DNA from: Acanthopleura granulata
Taxonomy: Eukaryota; Mollusca; Polyplacophora; Chitonida; Chitonidae
Assembly: GCA_016165875.1 (NCBI GenBank)
Contig: JABBOT010000001.1
Coordinates: 16,382,876-16,446,875, forward strand
DNA length: 64,000 nt
Direction of reading: 5' to 3'
Below the pieces are notes generated by a model. The model did not search any database. It saw only the letters and a program-made list of their open reading frames with translations, and was not told where the DNA came from. The position numbers were made by a program, and so were the translations under genes. Position 1 is the stretch's first letter. Every line of letters starts with the position of its first letter. Shown here in pieces: positions 13,541 to 26,165 of the stretch.

Positions 13541-13894
13541 ATGTTAATGAAGTTGGCCAACTGGCCTGTTTACCAGAAAGAATGTATGAATTCCTTCTCC
13601 GACGTATCCATTGATAATGATGTAAATATATTTTATGATAATGCTGTCAGTGTCATTAATACAGCAGCCGCTATGGCTATCCTCAGGTCAGTAGGAGGAA
13701 CTTTCCAAAAAATGCCCGTGTCTTGGTGGAACGAAGATCGCTTTAGAGCAATCAAGGAACGGAAGTGTGTTAAAAACCGTGCACGTAGAACAAGGCTTTA
13801 GAAAGACATCATTTTATAGAAGAGTGCAAAGGCCGTAGCGCAGCGTACAATCAAGCGTAGTCAGAAACATAACGAGCATCTGTTCTGTTCTAAT

Positions 13895-14574
13895 TTGAAA
13901 GAGCTCACACCTTTGAAATACGTGTGGGCCCAGATTAGATCCATGAGTGGAAAAGTAGATTGGTTTCTATGCCAACTATTGTCCAGATCGATGTTAGTAA
14001 TGTCACTAATGCGGATAAAAGCAATGTATTTGCTGATAGCTTTTCATTTGCCTCCAGCTCCCGCAACTACTCACGAGACTTCATTCCCCACAAAGAAGAC
14101 ATTGCAGAATTACATCCCTTTACTAATATTATGCCCGAGGATACGCCAATTAATGATGATTTTTCTCTCCTGGAATTAAATCAGGCCATTTCAACATCTT
14201 CGGATTCTTCCCGAGGAGGGGATGCCTGCCCTATGTTACGTAATCTACCGGAGCAATGTGTCCTATTTCTGCTTCTCTTATACAATACGATATTGCCTAA
14301 TATAAAACTTCCTTTACCGTGGAAGCAGACTATTGTAGTCCCTACACCTAAGCCTGGTAAAGACCTCTATGTTCCCTCGTCAGATAGCCCTATTACCCTC
14401 ACTGTTACTCTGTGTAAAATGCTGAAGATGATAAATAGCCGACTGATGTGGTATTTGAATAAGCATAACATTTTTAGTCCTGTCCAGAGCGGTTTCAGAA
14501 ACAGGCGATGCACTGCTCTTATGTTGCCTGACATAACGCTCACTGTTGCCCCCATCGCTAAGAGAAGCAATTAG
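13895..14574 (+). pseudogene. LINE reverse transcriptase remnant, fingers only
   Basis: The open frame 13960-14574 reads LPLPWKQTIVVPTPKPGKD followed by SPITLTVTLCKMLKMI and then FSPVQSGFRNRRCT. These correspond to the first conserved blocks of LINE reverse transcriptases. The later blocks, including the YxDD active site, do not follow; the frame passes into the C-terminal region near 14,550. Confidence 0.85.
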
Positions 14575-14970
14575 CTCAGTAAAGCAAAAGTTCATAGATA
14601 TCTGGCAGGAGGATTGGGATAACTCCAACAAAGAGAGATTTTTCCATGATCACTGGTTACCTTACGCTATGACCTGTCGCTTAGTTGTCGCCAGGACGAA
14701 GTACAAGTATTTCGACTCCTGTCCGTTCATCTACCAACCAATCTATACTTGTCAGGATTTAATCTCCAAGATAGAGGACTCTGCGAGAAATGTTTCGTGA
14801 AGGACAGTGTCTCCCACCTTATGTTTCGTTGTCTACGCCATACATATCCCTGGTATATTATGCGCGCAGAACTACTCCCCCTTGGCATCCGCCGTTTTAA
14901 CGAAGTTACAGTATTACGAAGCATTATAATAGGATATTCCAGGCTGTACCAAGTAGTTCTTCCCATGTAG
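14546..14970 (+). pseudogene. LINE C-terminal region with CCHC motif
   Basis: The frame around 14,560-14,640 reads IDIWQEDWDNSN, like the segment following RT/RNase H in some LINEs. After a frame change comes LCEKCFVKDSVSHLMFRC (CX2CX7HX4C) at about 14,779-14,835. Two frames are used, so the protein is broken. Confidence 0.7.
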
Positions 14971-15010
14971 TGTAGTGAATAAGCCTTAGTAGAGTACACC
15001 AATATATTAG

Positions 15011-16680
15011 TTATATAATTACATATATATGTGTCTTTTTAATTAATAAGTATCATTTACAGAGTCCAAACAACCTAAAGTTCTGTCTAGCGTGCATCGC
15101 CCCGGTGGGACGGGAAAAGCCACTACAAACCAATGTCCCCTCCACCCACCCTCCACAAAGACATGAATATTTAATAGTAGAAAATTATCTTTCCCGCGGG
15201 CAGACATCTTTGTCTGATCCACCTGGTTGAAGTTTATACAGCGCACGCAATTTCGAGTCCCTGGACGGTGTATTCTTCAGTGTTTAACGAGCTAACAATT
15301 ACATTTTCGCACAACACGTGAACTGTAGTCGACTTTGCATCTGCTTGTACTTGTAGGCATTCATTGTCTAGTCGCATCCATCATCTGATAGAATCTGTGC
15401 TTCATCAAAAGCTGGCGGATATTCATGAAAGAATGCGATCAATAATTTGCTTGTTTCAGAAAGGGTGGTGCCATGGTTTATCCGACACCCAAGGATGGCC
15501 TTGTGTTTAGCTCTCTATGACATCAAGTAAGGTTTGTTGTCAAGGACAATCCATTAACTACGCCATCATAATGGCACTAAGCATGCATAACATCACAAAC
15601 GGTTTGGTGGTTTTGTAAGTAATTATAACAAATCATCAGAAAAAGCTACTTTAAAAAAGCGTTTGTTGATTTCGCTGTCCAGTATGTGTTGTTTTAGCTG
15701 CCATGAATCAGGCCAGTGTATTCTATCTTCAAAGCCACCATTTTTACGACCACTACCACTACGTGTGGAATGTTCAGTTCGTTTGAATCTAGTTAAACGA
15801 TGTTGGCGCGAGGCTGATTTGAACAAAATAAAATGAAAAAAATGACACGGCGAAGTTATTTAACAATTGACCAATTATAGTTGACAGTTTCAATCTCAAC
15901 CCAGCTCTTTCGGCTGCGGTTTAAAGTCAGGACGTACATTATATGACGTTCCAAGTGAGGTATGATTCTTCTGCCAGGGCTCAACCTAGCTTCCTCCACC
16001 CATAAACCCGACGTTCATATGCAATCATAAAATAAATAAATATATATATATGCTGATAATGAGACCAAAATATTTAAATCTGCCCACCCTCCTTTTCATG
16101 ACATCTCCTATGCACTTACACCTCTTGACGCTTTGAAGTGCCATAACTACAAACCTGATCATGAGATTTTGCTTCAGATACTATCCATAAATGTAGATTA
16201 TTACGCCAGCCATGACAGTGTAGCTTTCATGCTACTACTTTTGTCATCCGAAAAGTAATAAAGTCACGCAGTTGAAGAGCGAAATACTCTGGACAGATCT
16301 GATTAAAGAACAGTTCAGCAATGTACATTAGATCAAGGGTATCAACTGCAACAAAGAAAGATAATATGCGATGAATCAGCGCAGCCACACAGAATCACTT
16401 TGAAGTCGAATTTGGTGAGGGATGACCAGAAAGGGACAAGGTATTGCTGTCCAATTATGTATGGTAATGAACGCAGGACATTTATCATTAAGACTGAATT
16501 TTACGATGACAGCTCAATCCCGCCATCAGAACTGTATACACAATAGGAACGCTAAATGAATTAATTTTTAATGTAGGCTGACACCAAATCGGGCAGACAG
16601 TTTTGATAAGACAATGAAAGATGAATTATTTGTTGTTTTCTTTATTTCTGTTTAATGCCTTGTTCAAGAATTTTCCTGTT
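15011..16680. other. Intergenic stretch with one weak SINE-like tail
   Basis: No gene recognised. About 15,965-16,045 resembles a diverged plus-strand SINE 3' part (GCTTCCTCCACCCATAAA then an AAATAAATAAAT tail). The remainder has only short ORFs. Confidence 0.4.
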
Positions 16681-16683
16681 ATA

Positions 16684-17410
16684 ACGGAAATCAAGTTTAT
16701 GGGTGGGGAATCTAGGCAGTTATAACGACAGGCCATATTATGGGAGCAGGAGCTGGACGATTATGACGGCACTCCGGTTTATGGTCGGAGGATCTAGGCA
16801 GTTATTACAGCAGTCCAGATAGGGGATTTAGACCTTTATAAAGGCACGCCGGTTTATGGGTGGAGGATCTAGGCGGTTAGAGAGGCATTGAGGTTTATGG
16901 GCGGAGGATCAAGGCTTTTAAAGCGGCACTCAGGTGTATTGGCGGAGGATCTCGGCAGTTATTGCAGCAGTTCAGTTTATGAGTAGAGGATCTAGGCAAT
17001 TGTAAAAGCACTCCGGTTTAAGGGTGGGGGATCTAGGCTTTTATAACGGCAGTCCAGTTAATGGGGAGAGGATCTAGGCGATTATAAAGGCACTTCGGTG
17101 CATGAGTGGAGGATCTAGACTTTATAACGGCACCCAGGTTTATTGGCAGAGGTCTAGGCAGTTATAATGGCCGTCCAGTTTATGGGTGGAGGACCTAGGC
17201 GATTATAAAGGCACTTCAGTTTATGGGTGGAGGGTGGAGGTGGTTATAAAGGCACGTCGGTTTATGGGTGGAGGATCTAGATGGTTGTAAAGACACTCCG
17301 GTTTATGGGTGGAGGATCTAGGCAGTTATTACAGCAATCCAATTTATGGGTGGAGGATCTAAGCGGTTATAAAGACACTCCGGTTTATGGGTTGAGGGTC
17401 TATTGACTTC
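16684..17410. repeat. Minisatellite, 41-bp unit, about 17 copies
   Basis: A degenerate head-to-tail array. Core words recurring at about 41-bp spacing are GGAGGATCTAGGC, GTTATAAAGGCACTCC and GGTTTATGGGTGG. Copies differ by substitutions and a few small deletions, so it is an old, imperfect array. Confidence 0.85.
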
Positions 17411-19599
17411 GAATCTGACATTCGTGGCCGTGAACTATAATGGACGCTCTGGTGCAGTAATCCCAAGACCAATTTCCAAAACAACGTTCAACACAAACCA
17501 CCAAAGACCAAAGAAAGTAAATACTTTTAGAAATTAGGACGCAGTTCTGACAGAAAAGCGATCTTCAATGTTGACAAGAGGCCACGAGGAATTTTCTTCG
17601 CGAAAGAATTACATCTTGCGCAGTATCCAAATCGTCTACCATGTCAGGTAAAATAAATAGGTAATCAAAATATATATCTCAGTTGTGCTTGTATGGCAAC
17701 TGTTCATATATCTAACGTAACGATTATGAGGAAATTTTGGAGCCAGAAGATGATCTAAACCATCCACCTACGCCAGAAAGACGAATCAGTTTAGAACCCC
17801 AAATAAGGGTATGGGCGATACATATGGCGCATGATGTTGCCAAGTATTACTGTAATGGCAACAATGGTCAAGTTGTCGCCAGTGAGGTGAAGTTTTAGTC
17901 AACAGTCCTTGGAAGAGTAACTGGGACTGCGAAGTGTAGGCCTTCCGCCCGCATTGATCCGAGACAAGTGGCGGACAATACGTGACTTAAGAACACTGGA
18001 ATGTTTGTTCGGCTGTTGTTACCAGCCCCACTTAACCAGGTAACATTATCAACTGAAGGAGTTTTTATCGTAATCGGATGAAGAGTCACGTTTGGTCAAA
18101 GATTGGCTATGGTTTAACTTTCCATGTCCATAGGCTAGATGCTAGTGCCATGTTGTGGAAAAAGAACTGGGTTCATGCGCGAGACTGTAAGCAACTGTGA
18201 GAATACAGAGATACTGGTTGGCCCAAGCACTCCTCTCGTTTCCACACGGTTGCTGCTTTCTATGACTGATCCGCTCTGGGAAGACAAGAAATCTAAAACT
18301 AATGCGGTTACGTGGTCAAATCAACTTCCCCCGTTTCCGTTGATCTTTAGCTAATCGTTCCTAACTTTGGTAATAAACACCGATGAGATAATTAAACAGT
18401 TGTGCCTGTAAATGTTGTGGCTTTCAGAAATCTATAGGATTGAGAATGTTTGTCAAACAGACATTTACACCACACCACACTGTATGGCTGTATTTCTGCC
18501 GAAGTGGTAGAAAATTATTAGTAGAAATAGTCATTCATTCCATTCTATAAACCCATATATACCTACACCGAAACCATGCCTTTTCTCGGCTAATATGTAT
18601 TTTTTCTGTATTTTCTACGGATAAATTATCACTCACTGCGCCTCTATCTGATCCGTATAAACGTAACCCGGATGAGTTTGATTTAACACGCTGTTCGTTT
18701 ATGTCTCTCGGGAGCAATTGATTCCAAAGATCGATAGTTTACGCTTTTGCCTTCTACTGTCGTTACGTAAAGGAGTGTACACATTTTTTCAGTAAAGATC
18801 ATCCGTAATACTGTTACATTTTTAACATACCACTACCTGTAGGAGATTATAAACGACTTCCTCTCTGATTTATACATTATAAACTACTTTCTGAAGCAGC
18901 AGTTAATAACTTCGTACAAAAAATGTTATTCTGCAAAATGTCCGGTAATATCGTACAGGAAAGACAGACAAACTTAAACATGCACACGAACGCGTGTAAC
19001 AAAAGGAAAGAGGGTGTGTTGTAAAGATTGTTTAGACCTGTTTGATGTTATCTGATTCAAATTACTCTGACCCCTTCATAAAGGAAACCGAAGATGAGGT
19101 GTGCACAGATGACACGACATGAATAGATCTGACATTCAAATGGATCAGAACCGTCCCAGCCTAACGTTAAGCCATCGATTTGTGGAATGTGATAAGTCAC
19201 CGTTATTGTCCTGTGAAAGGAAGAACAGGTCGTGAACTAGCTGCCCTGACATCAAGACAACCAACAGCCCGTGAATCTTCGGTTATATCAGACGGCATAT
19301 TTTGTCATGATCTCACTGTTACTGTCCTGGTGAAAGGAAGAACAGATCTTGAGCTAGCTGTCGTCACATACAGGTCGTGCGCTACCTACCGTAACACACA
19401 GACACATCAAGGTAACCAAGAGCCCGTGAATCTTCGGTTATATCAGAGGGCATGATTTGTCATCATACACGCTATCCATAGTGGATCATGCATTTATTAA
19501 AACAAATTTTAAAATATTTGTGTAATTTAATACGATTATTTGTTAAGCATATGGTGTTTGTCTTGGTACTCTTCAAGAGAGTTTCAAGCGTACGGCAGC
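17411..19599. other. Intergenic stretch with one half of a dispersed repeat pair
   Basis: About 17,460-17,740 resembles 28,335-28,600 (shared words such as AACACAAACCA, AAAGAAAGTA and CATATnTCnAACGTA), suggesting copies of an unclassified element. A direct duplication sits near 19,200-19,450 (GTCCTGTGAAAGGAAGAACAG versus GTCCTGGTGAAAGGAAGAACAG-like words, and GTGAATCTTCGGTTATATCA twice). No gene recognised. Confidence 0.45.
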
Positions 19600-20430
19600 A
19601 CTCAGGTTTATGGGGTGAATCCAGTACGGGAAACCATCACATATTCCCACGTGACTTACAAACCAGCCCAGGAATCCGTGGCACTTCCTCAAGTATCTTA
19701 CAAACGATCGGAGGAAACCATGACATTTCTTCCAAGAAACTTACAAACGTTTGCAAAAAAACCATTAAATTTTCCCATGTAGCCTACAAGTCTTCGGACG
19801 AAACCATTACACTTTCTAAAGTAACTTACCTTTGGAGGAAACCAAGACACTTCTCCAAGTATCTTACAAACCTTTGGAGGAAGCCATGACACTTCCATAA
19901 GTATTTTATACGTCTTCGAAGAAACCATGGCACTTTTCCCAAGTACCTTAGAAACTAATTAAGTTAGCTAAAAATAACCCTTCCCTAGGCACAGTACAAA
20001 TCTTCAGATGAAACCCTGATACCAATCCCTCGGATAAAACCATAACCCTTGCAAACCTTCACATGAAACCCAGATACTTCCCCAAGTAACTTACAAGCCT
20101 TCGGAGGAAACCATGAAATTTCCCCCAATGCCTTACAAACCAACGGAGAAAACCATGACACTTTCACAAGTACCTTACCAACCTATGGGGTAAATCATGA
20201 CACTTCCATAAGTAGTTCATAAACATTCGGATGAAACCATGACGCCTCACCTAGTACCTTACAAACCCTCGGGATGAACACTTCCACGAGTACCTTACAA
20301 ACCTTCAGGTAAAACCATAACACTTTTCCGTGTAATTTACAAACTGTCGATGGAAACTATGACAAGTCCTTAAGTTCCTTACAAATCCTCAAGGCGCTTT
20401 CTCGAGTACATTGCAACCCTTCAGATGAAA
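19600..20430. repeat. Minisatellite, about 42-bp unit, open on both strands
   Basis: Degenerate array with recurring words GGAAACCATGACACTT, CCAAGTANCTTACAAACC and TTCGGAGGAAACC. The unit is close to 14 codons, so long ORFs appear on both strands with a 14-residue period. I regard these as by-products of the repeat. Confidence 0.8.
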
Positions 20431-21220
20431 AATGTTCCTGCTTGTTATATAATGAGCAGAATACGCAAAGGCTTGTGGAACCCATCAAAACACATCTTAG
20501 AGATTTTTAAGTCACCAATGAATCATACATCAAAGTGACTCCCACAGACATCGTGTTTAACTCAAGAAAAAGCTCAGAACTGAATGAAAACGTGTTTTGC
20601 TACATATTGCAAATATTAAAAAATAAAAAAATAAAAAAGTTCTAAAACTTGACAAACCAACTATGGTCATAACTAAATGAATTTAACTCTCAAAATTCAA
20701 GTGCAATTAACATCTATAGCTTTGCTAACATGTCAGCAAAAATAAATGGTCACCTAAGCGCCAGTTCCTTAATTCGGATTTTATTCCATTTCTCCGCTTT
20801 CGGGCGTTAACAACAAGTTCCTAAAATCAAGAAAGGAATGTCAAAAAATTGCAACGTCTTCTTCGAATAGCCTTTCATAGATTCACGTGACAGCCATAAA
20901 GTTTCTATAGAATTTCAGGATAAATGTTTTCTTTTCATCTTTCAAAACAGATGTTAAATTTTTATTTGGATGTCATTACTTGCTTTGTATTTTTTTAAAT
21001 GTTTTAGGGGTAACAGATAATGTTAGACAAGAGGCCTATGGGATGTCTGGTTAATCATGCAAAAAACATAATAAACATGTAAATAGAAACGAGAGTCAGG
21101 TGACACGAATTTCTCCACGGACTGCACTCTAACTGAGATATATGGCACCGGTAATATACACCTGTTTTTACCGCTGACTAATGGCACTACCGACATGAAA
21201 GACTGGCGATGAGTACTCAC
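20431..21220. other. AT-rich stretch, nothing recognised
   Basis: Lies downstream (in the minus direction) of the candidate exon at 21221-21417. No convincing continuation exon was found on the minus strand. Confidence 0.4.
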
Positions 21221-21417
21221 CCGAACGAGGACGTGTCTATGATGGCATAACCTAGAATATTTTGTATTTCCTTGAAAACGGCAGACTTGGCAGGTATGTC
21301 GCCTAGTTCGACCAATCTCCCCTTAGTGTACCTATTAACAGGCAAGTGACTTGCCGGCGCAGACGCGGCCTGGCAAAAACATGCAGCGCGTCCAATGGGT
21401 GAGCTGGTCTGAAACAA
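21221..21417 (-). CDS. Candidate first coding exon of an unidentified gene
   Basis: ATG at 21417 opens 65 codons ending at a strong donor, TTCGG|GTGAGT (phase 2). The C-terminal half looks protein-like, with RLVELGDIPAKSAVFKEIQN and ILGYAIIDTSSF; the N-terminal part is less so, and a later start is possible. Two X-box-like motifs lie 49-82 bp upstream, which would fit a ciliary gene. I do not recognise the family and did not find exon 2. Confidence 0.4.
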
Positions 21418-21465
21418 TGTGCCCAGGTTTTAGGTTCTGTCAGCCTTCAACTAGCAACACAGTAG

Positions 21466-21499
21466 ATTTCCATAGCAACCGGTTGGACTCCATAGTAAC
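21466..21499. promoter_or_regulatory. Pair of X-box (RFX-type) motifs
   Basis: ATTTCCATAGCAAC at 21466-21479 matches all 14 positions of the X-box pattern RTHNYYWTRRNRAC. GACTCCATAGTAAC at 21486-21499 misses one position. A further AGCAAC half-site lies at 21453-21458. RFX factors bind such sites in promoters of ciliary genes. The minus-strand ATG at 21417 is close, as expected for a promoter-proximal X-box. Confidence 0.5.
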
Positions 21500-22492
21500 A
21501 AGGTGCTAATGGCCGTTAACGTAGGGAGGAAGTGGGTGCGAAGCTAAATGGCGTTTACATGGGCAGCCAAATGGCGACCGCCTCGGCCTAGCCTGGAAGT
21601 TCATCATTTTACAGCCATTAGCATCGATTACAGGTGTGTTGTACAGGTGGGCTAATTTGTGGAAGCCGAGGGCAGCTGGTGTGGTTATAAACGGACAGCG
21701 TGACTCCAACACCTGCTACATAGACTATCATTGACAAAACAGAAATTGTAACTTTACGGATAGAGTGTTTTACATGTAATATATTGGTCTGCCGTTGTCT
21801 GACGCACACTCCGGATGTATATATATAGAGGTCTATCGCGGTCAAATATTAAAATCTTCTTTCGAACTGTCAACCGTTAGTGCCGTGTACGTAAGCAAAG
21901 GCATCAAGAAAATGGTCATAATCGTGAATCCCGGAATGATAATTTGAAATCTCTACGAAACGGTAGGGTGTTACAGCCATGATATTTACTCAATATACCT
22001 GACTCTACATGTCTTTAAACTTATTGGAAAGGGTGGAGGGCAAAAGGTATGGGCGCATTGCAATTTTCATGTCCATTGCAACTTACATTGCAAGTACACA
22101 GTTTGTAATTTATGCTAAGCATTCAATAATTCAATGATATCCTACAGCCTATTAAGGCTTAAGCATACTTTGATTACGAGATATTGCCCTAAATTTTGCT
22201 CTGTCGAAATACATCTTTAGAAGCACATTAAGCCTTTGGTACAAACATCTCAGTATTTTCGATAAGAAATTAATCAGACTTCACAAAACACTCTTAAATG
22301 ACCCTATACAGTGGATTAACATGAATCGAGCAAAATGTGTCACTAGAAAAAAGGTCAATTACAGCATCTCTGTAGTTATATCAGGCTTTAGATGAAATGC
22401 ATACCTATAAGTATGCTTAGATTTTACGTCGTATGGATGGTCAACAATTTTTTCAGTTATATGACGACGAGGAATCCTTAGCGTGTAGATAT
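21500..22492. other. Intergenic stretch, no supported gene
   Basis: Upstream side of the X-box-bearing candidate promoter. Only short ORFs without similarity on either strand. Confidence 0.4.
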
Positions 22493-22560
22493 GCTGTTTC
22501 TCCTTGTGGTAGAGCTGGCGCTCTAACCACCAGGTCACCGAGGCGGTCCGGAAAATACAG
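22493..22560 (-). repeat. tRNA-like SINE head fragment
   Basis: On the minus strand this contains GGTGGTTAGAGCGCCAGCTC, a box-A-like tRNA D-arm sequence. No box B or paired acceptor arms follow, so it is best read as a SINE fragment, not a tRNA gene. Confidence 0.4.
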
Positions 22561-25500
22561 GACCTCTGAAATTACATCAGACATCAGGTGAAGTACAATA
22601 CTTCGTGTATATTCAGTACACATTATGTACAGTATATGTTTTCAGGACACATGATCACATATGTTCCACAGCTTCACTCTGAAAGCGGTTCAAAGCTCTC
22701 GATAGAAGCTAGCCTTCTATTAGACGTGACCGATGTGATAACTTACGTGTTTTATATCAGCTCTCGCAATGGGTAGGCGGCATATTCTTTAAACAGTGAG
22801 GTGGCGATATAGTGTGAAGCAGGGCGATCGTAGCGCTACGTCTACAATGTTATAATGTATCAGTTTTTATCGTAACGTTGCACTCTTTCGTGTGACGTCA
22901 TTATGAAAATTGGGAAGGAAACATTTGACGTCAGTGAAATGACGTCAGGGTCTTGTTGCTAGGTATTTTATCTGTGCCCTATGGCCACAAGCAAAAATAC
23001 AGTGATTACTGAACATCAATTCATTGACAAAGATCTCATTCACCCGTACGGAAGTGTTAGTGAGGGTATACAGTACAGTAAAATTGTAGCTTTGTACAAA
23101 CTAATCTACCTTTGGATTAATTACATAGTTTTAAACAGGTAATCCATTTATGTTAAAAGATATCGACACATGTATTGATTTAAGCTTATATGTCCTCCTA
23201 GTTGTTTACATTTCGGTTTGGACTGTTGGGTCCATGTTTTGATAATTTAGGATCCTTTACTTATTTTAAGCAGATAATCCAATTAACGTCATCTTGGTTT
23301 ATATATACTAATTTAAGGAGTTGTTTTTACGTCTTACACCACGGTTTCGGCTGCTTGGAACGTATTTCAAGAAAAGGAATTTATGCTTGCATGCAATACA
23401 GGGTATTTATTACTGTACAATACACGTTGTATAATGATGAAATATAGAAAGTTCAAAGAAGCCATAATACACACGGAACATTAACTCGGCGACTTTGACA
23501 ACTGATGCGAGTTAATCAGTGATACTTACAAAGACGGATCAGCCTTACTTCATCCAGGGCTGGCAGGTTCACGTGGCACTACAACAGATCTGGTTAACCC
23601 ACACAGATTAGACTATATACAGTTTCACATCGACACTACTCACTAGACTCCTCGAGTGTCTTTCTGCCCTACGGCCAGTCTTCACGACTGACTAAAGCTC
23701 TCTCTCTAGTAATGAATGAATTGATTTTTAGCTGACAACTTGAAATGAGGACAGTTACCTAATGGTAATTAGACTGGGCCTAAATGCTTCATAAAAGTAC
23801 AGGTCACCTTAAAATAAAGCACGCATCATCTTTAACGCCATTTCGTGCTGATTCCAAATTTGGCCTGTTGCAACTCTTGCTGTTAAAAAATTACCTCATT
23901 CCAAATAACTGTTGTAATAATTTATACACAGTGGTGATTTAATTCTTTCAATAAGAGTTACAATGCAACAACTAATGAAGTAAGTATTTTACTGAGGGTT
24001 GAAATGACAAACATTTACTGAAACACAGCAAATTTTATTTCACGAAGACAAATTTAAAGGTCCTATGGACCCTTATGGATATAATACTTTCCGAGTAACA
24101 CTGACGACATGAAATCATCCCAAAGGTAACATGTTGAATATTACAACAAATGAAACTGAATCAGATGCCATGCTTGCAGGGCATTTAAAAACGATCCCTT
24201 TAAATTAAGTTATAGCTTTGACAGAAAATAATGGAATTAAGTTTTGCTACGCTTCTCTCTCTGATCGTTTAAGCTACCAATGATTAGCGGTTAAAAAGGT
24301 TCAGCCACTGCCCTCCAAACACCCGCCCAAACAACCCACCCGCCCACACCAACATCAAGACCGGACCTACCAAACCGTGATAACTGATATAGGAAAGGTA
24401 CTTCCACGGGTAATGCATGGTAACAACTCGTGAAGTTATCAGGATTATAGCAATAGGACATGTGCCTTATGTGCCATGCAAACAATTATGGATAGCTTTT
24501 ACTGAAATAAATATTTCACAAAGCGTTGCCATCGTAAATCCTGTTGAAATAATATTACAATGAGGGTTTCCATTACAGATAGGTCTAAATCTTAATTATA
24601 TCTGCTTTCTTTGGATCTAAAATTGCACCCTCTATTGTGGTGTACATCTTGTGTGGACTTGTACAAATAGCGCAGTGGTTCCTCTCTGCCGATTTTATGA
24701 CAACAGATATAGTTTCAAGTTTGACATCGTGAATTATCTTTACAGCTTATAGCAATATGCCGAAGGGTTCTACGTTTTACGTGTACATAGCTCGCCTTGT
24801 CGTATTTATTAGATCCTGTTTGTTGTGTGACCATTTCAGTCAATGTCACATGCTATTACCACTACACTAGTTTGTCAAAGACATTCCACCAAACGCCCTC
24901 ACTCTATAAGTTCCTAAAGTTTTGGCAATGAGTACAGTTCTCCTGTAACTAAATATGGACGTAGTGTCCAAAATCTTTGGCACTCTTATTCATTACTTTG
25001 TCTTATTACGCTAAACACTATTGGGATAATGATTGAATTCATTCGCCTAGAATATTCTGGGCGTCTTTACGTCGCGATTGAAAGCTATCTGCTATCTCTT
25101 TGCATGAATTCATCGTAACTTCTTACCTCACATACTTTCTGGTGGATTGTGTTGGATGTTGTTTTGTAAATTCCTTTTTATTGATTTTTGACAGGGAAAA
25201 TCCATTACTATATTTTTCGAAGCCTGGATACTCACGATAGTTTCAGTTATAAGATGCCAATCAGTTTTACTGGTGGAGAAAAGACATGGCATATCACAGA
25301 CAAACTTGATATGATATAATAAGATGATAGTTTGGTTCTGTGAAGCAAGATGGAATGTATCCCACTGTCCACTATATAAAACATTCCTGTAAACGTTGAG
25401 TTTACCTTAAGAAATTACAGTTTATCCTCAAGAAATCTTCGTTCGCTTCCAGATGACTTACAAGTAGAACAGGGGTAATTCAAATTGGGAATCATGTCTC

Positions 25501-25807
25501 TAAAATTTTTTTACATCTGCAGTTTTCCATCTCTTTCCTCTTCCGTTCTAGACACACAGGCCAGTTAAGCAACATCGTATGACGAATTTTAACAATCTAT
25601 ATATATATATAATGCTGACGTGAAATCCTCATTTCGTATTCCACTCATAAACTGACGCTTAAGCCGCATTGCATGACAAGAACCCTGTTTCCGAAACAAC
25701 CATTAATATAAATTTTAGTGAAAAGGATACTGTTTCAAAATAAGGCTGGATACATTTACATACAAAAGACATTATGTACCAATAATGTCAGAAACTCCCA
25801 TGATGCA
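22561..25807. other. AT-rich intergenic stretch, no supported gene
   Basis: About 3.2 kb. TGACGTCA-like words cluster at 22,893-22,947 (GTGACGTCA, TTGACGTCA, ATGACGTCA), resembling CRE half or full sites, but no adjoining exon was identified. A short (TA)n run lies near 25,598-25,611. Confidence 0.4.
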
Positions 25808-26115
25808 AGTGTGGAGCTTGGGTGCAGGTGCAGCTGAAGAAACCTTGGGTATAGGTACTGCTGAAGATACCTTAGGTGCATGTGCAGGTGAGATTAGCTT
25901 GGGTGCAGGTGGGGGAGAGCTGCATGGGGTGCAGGTGGTGAAAGCATGGGTTTAGCTGGGGAGAAATTGGGTGCAGGTGATGAAACCTTGAGTGCAGGTA
26001 CAGATGCATGAGATGAGAGCTTGGTGCAGGTGCGGGTGAGAAGTGCTTGGGTGCAGGTGGGGTGAGCTGAGGTGCAGGCAGGGTAAGCTGGGGTGCAAGT
26101 AAGGAGAGCTACATG
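25808..26115. repeat. GGTGCAGGTG-rich degenerate minisatellite
   Basis: The words TTGGGTGCAGGTG and GAGAGCTT or GAAACCTTG recur at irregular spacing of about 20-40 bp. The minus-strand ORF over it (25894-26157) is Thr/Pro/Ala-rich because of the repeat and is not called as a gene. Confidence 0.75.
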
Positions 26116-26165
26116 TAGGGACCAGGCGATGAGAGCCTGAGATTTGTTGGGATCCAAGAGAAGAC

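Larger units (their letters stand above)
12000..15010 (+). mobile_element. Non-LTR retrotransposon (LINE), decayed and internally deleted
   Basis: A plus-strand element with ordered remnants: ORF1 nucleic-acid-binding region (about 12.05-12.48 kb), apurinic-type endonuclease (12.91-13.54 kb), fingers of a reverse transcriptase (about 14.12-14.56 kb), then directly a C-terminal region with a CX2CX7HX4C motif (to about 14.87 kb). Frameshifts and stops separate all blocks. The RT palm motifs with the catalytic aspartates are absent, so an internal deletion joins the sequence near 14,550. ORF1 zinc knuckles and the tail suggest a Jockey- or I-related lineage. Outer ends are approximate; I saw no clear poly-A tail or target-site duplication. 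Confidence 0.85.

Noticed and set aside
19488..20167. Repetitive proteins on both strands of the 42-bp array
   Set aside because: The period equals the DNA repeat and both strands are open, which points to repeat structure, not selection on protein.
25894..26157. Thr/Pro/Ala-rich minus-strand ORF
   Set aside because: Derived from the GGTGCAGGTG repeat.
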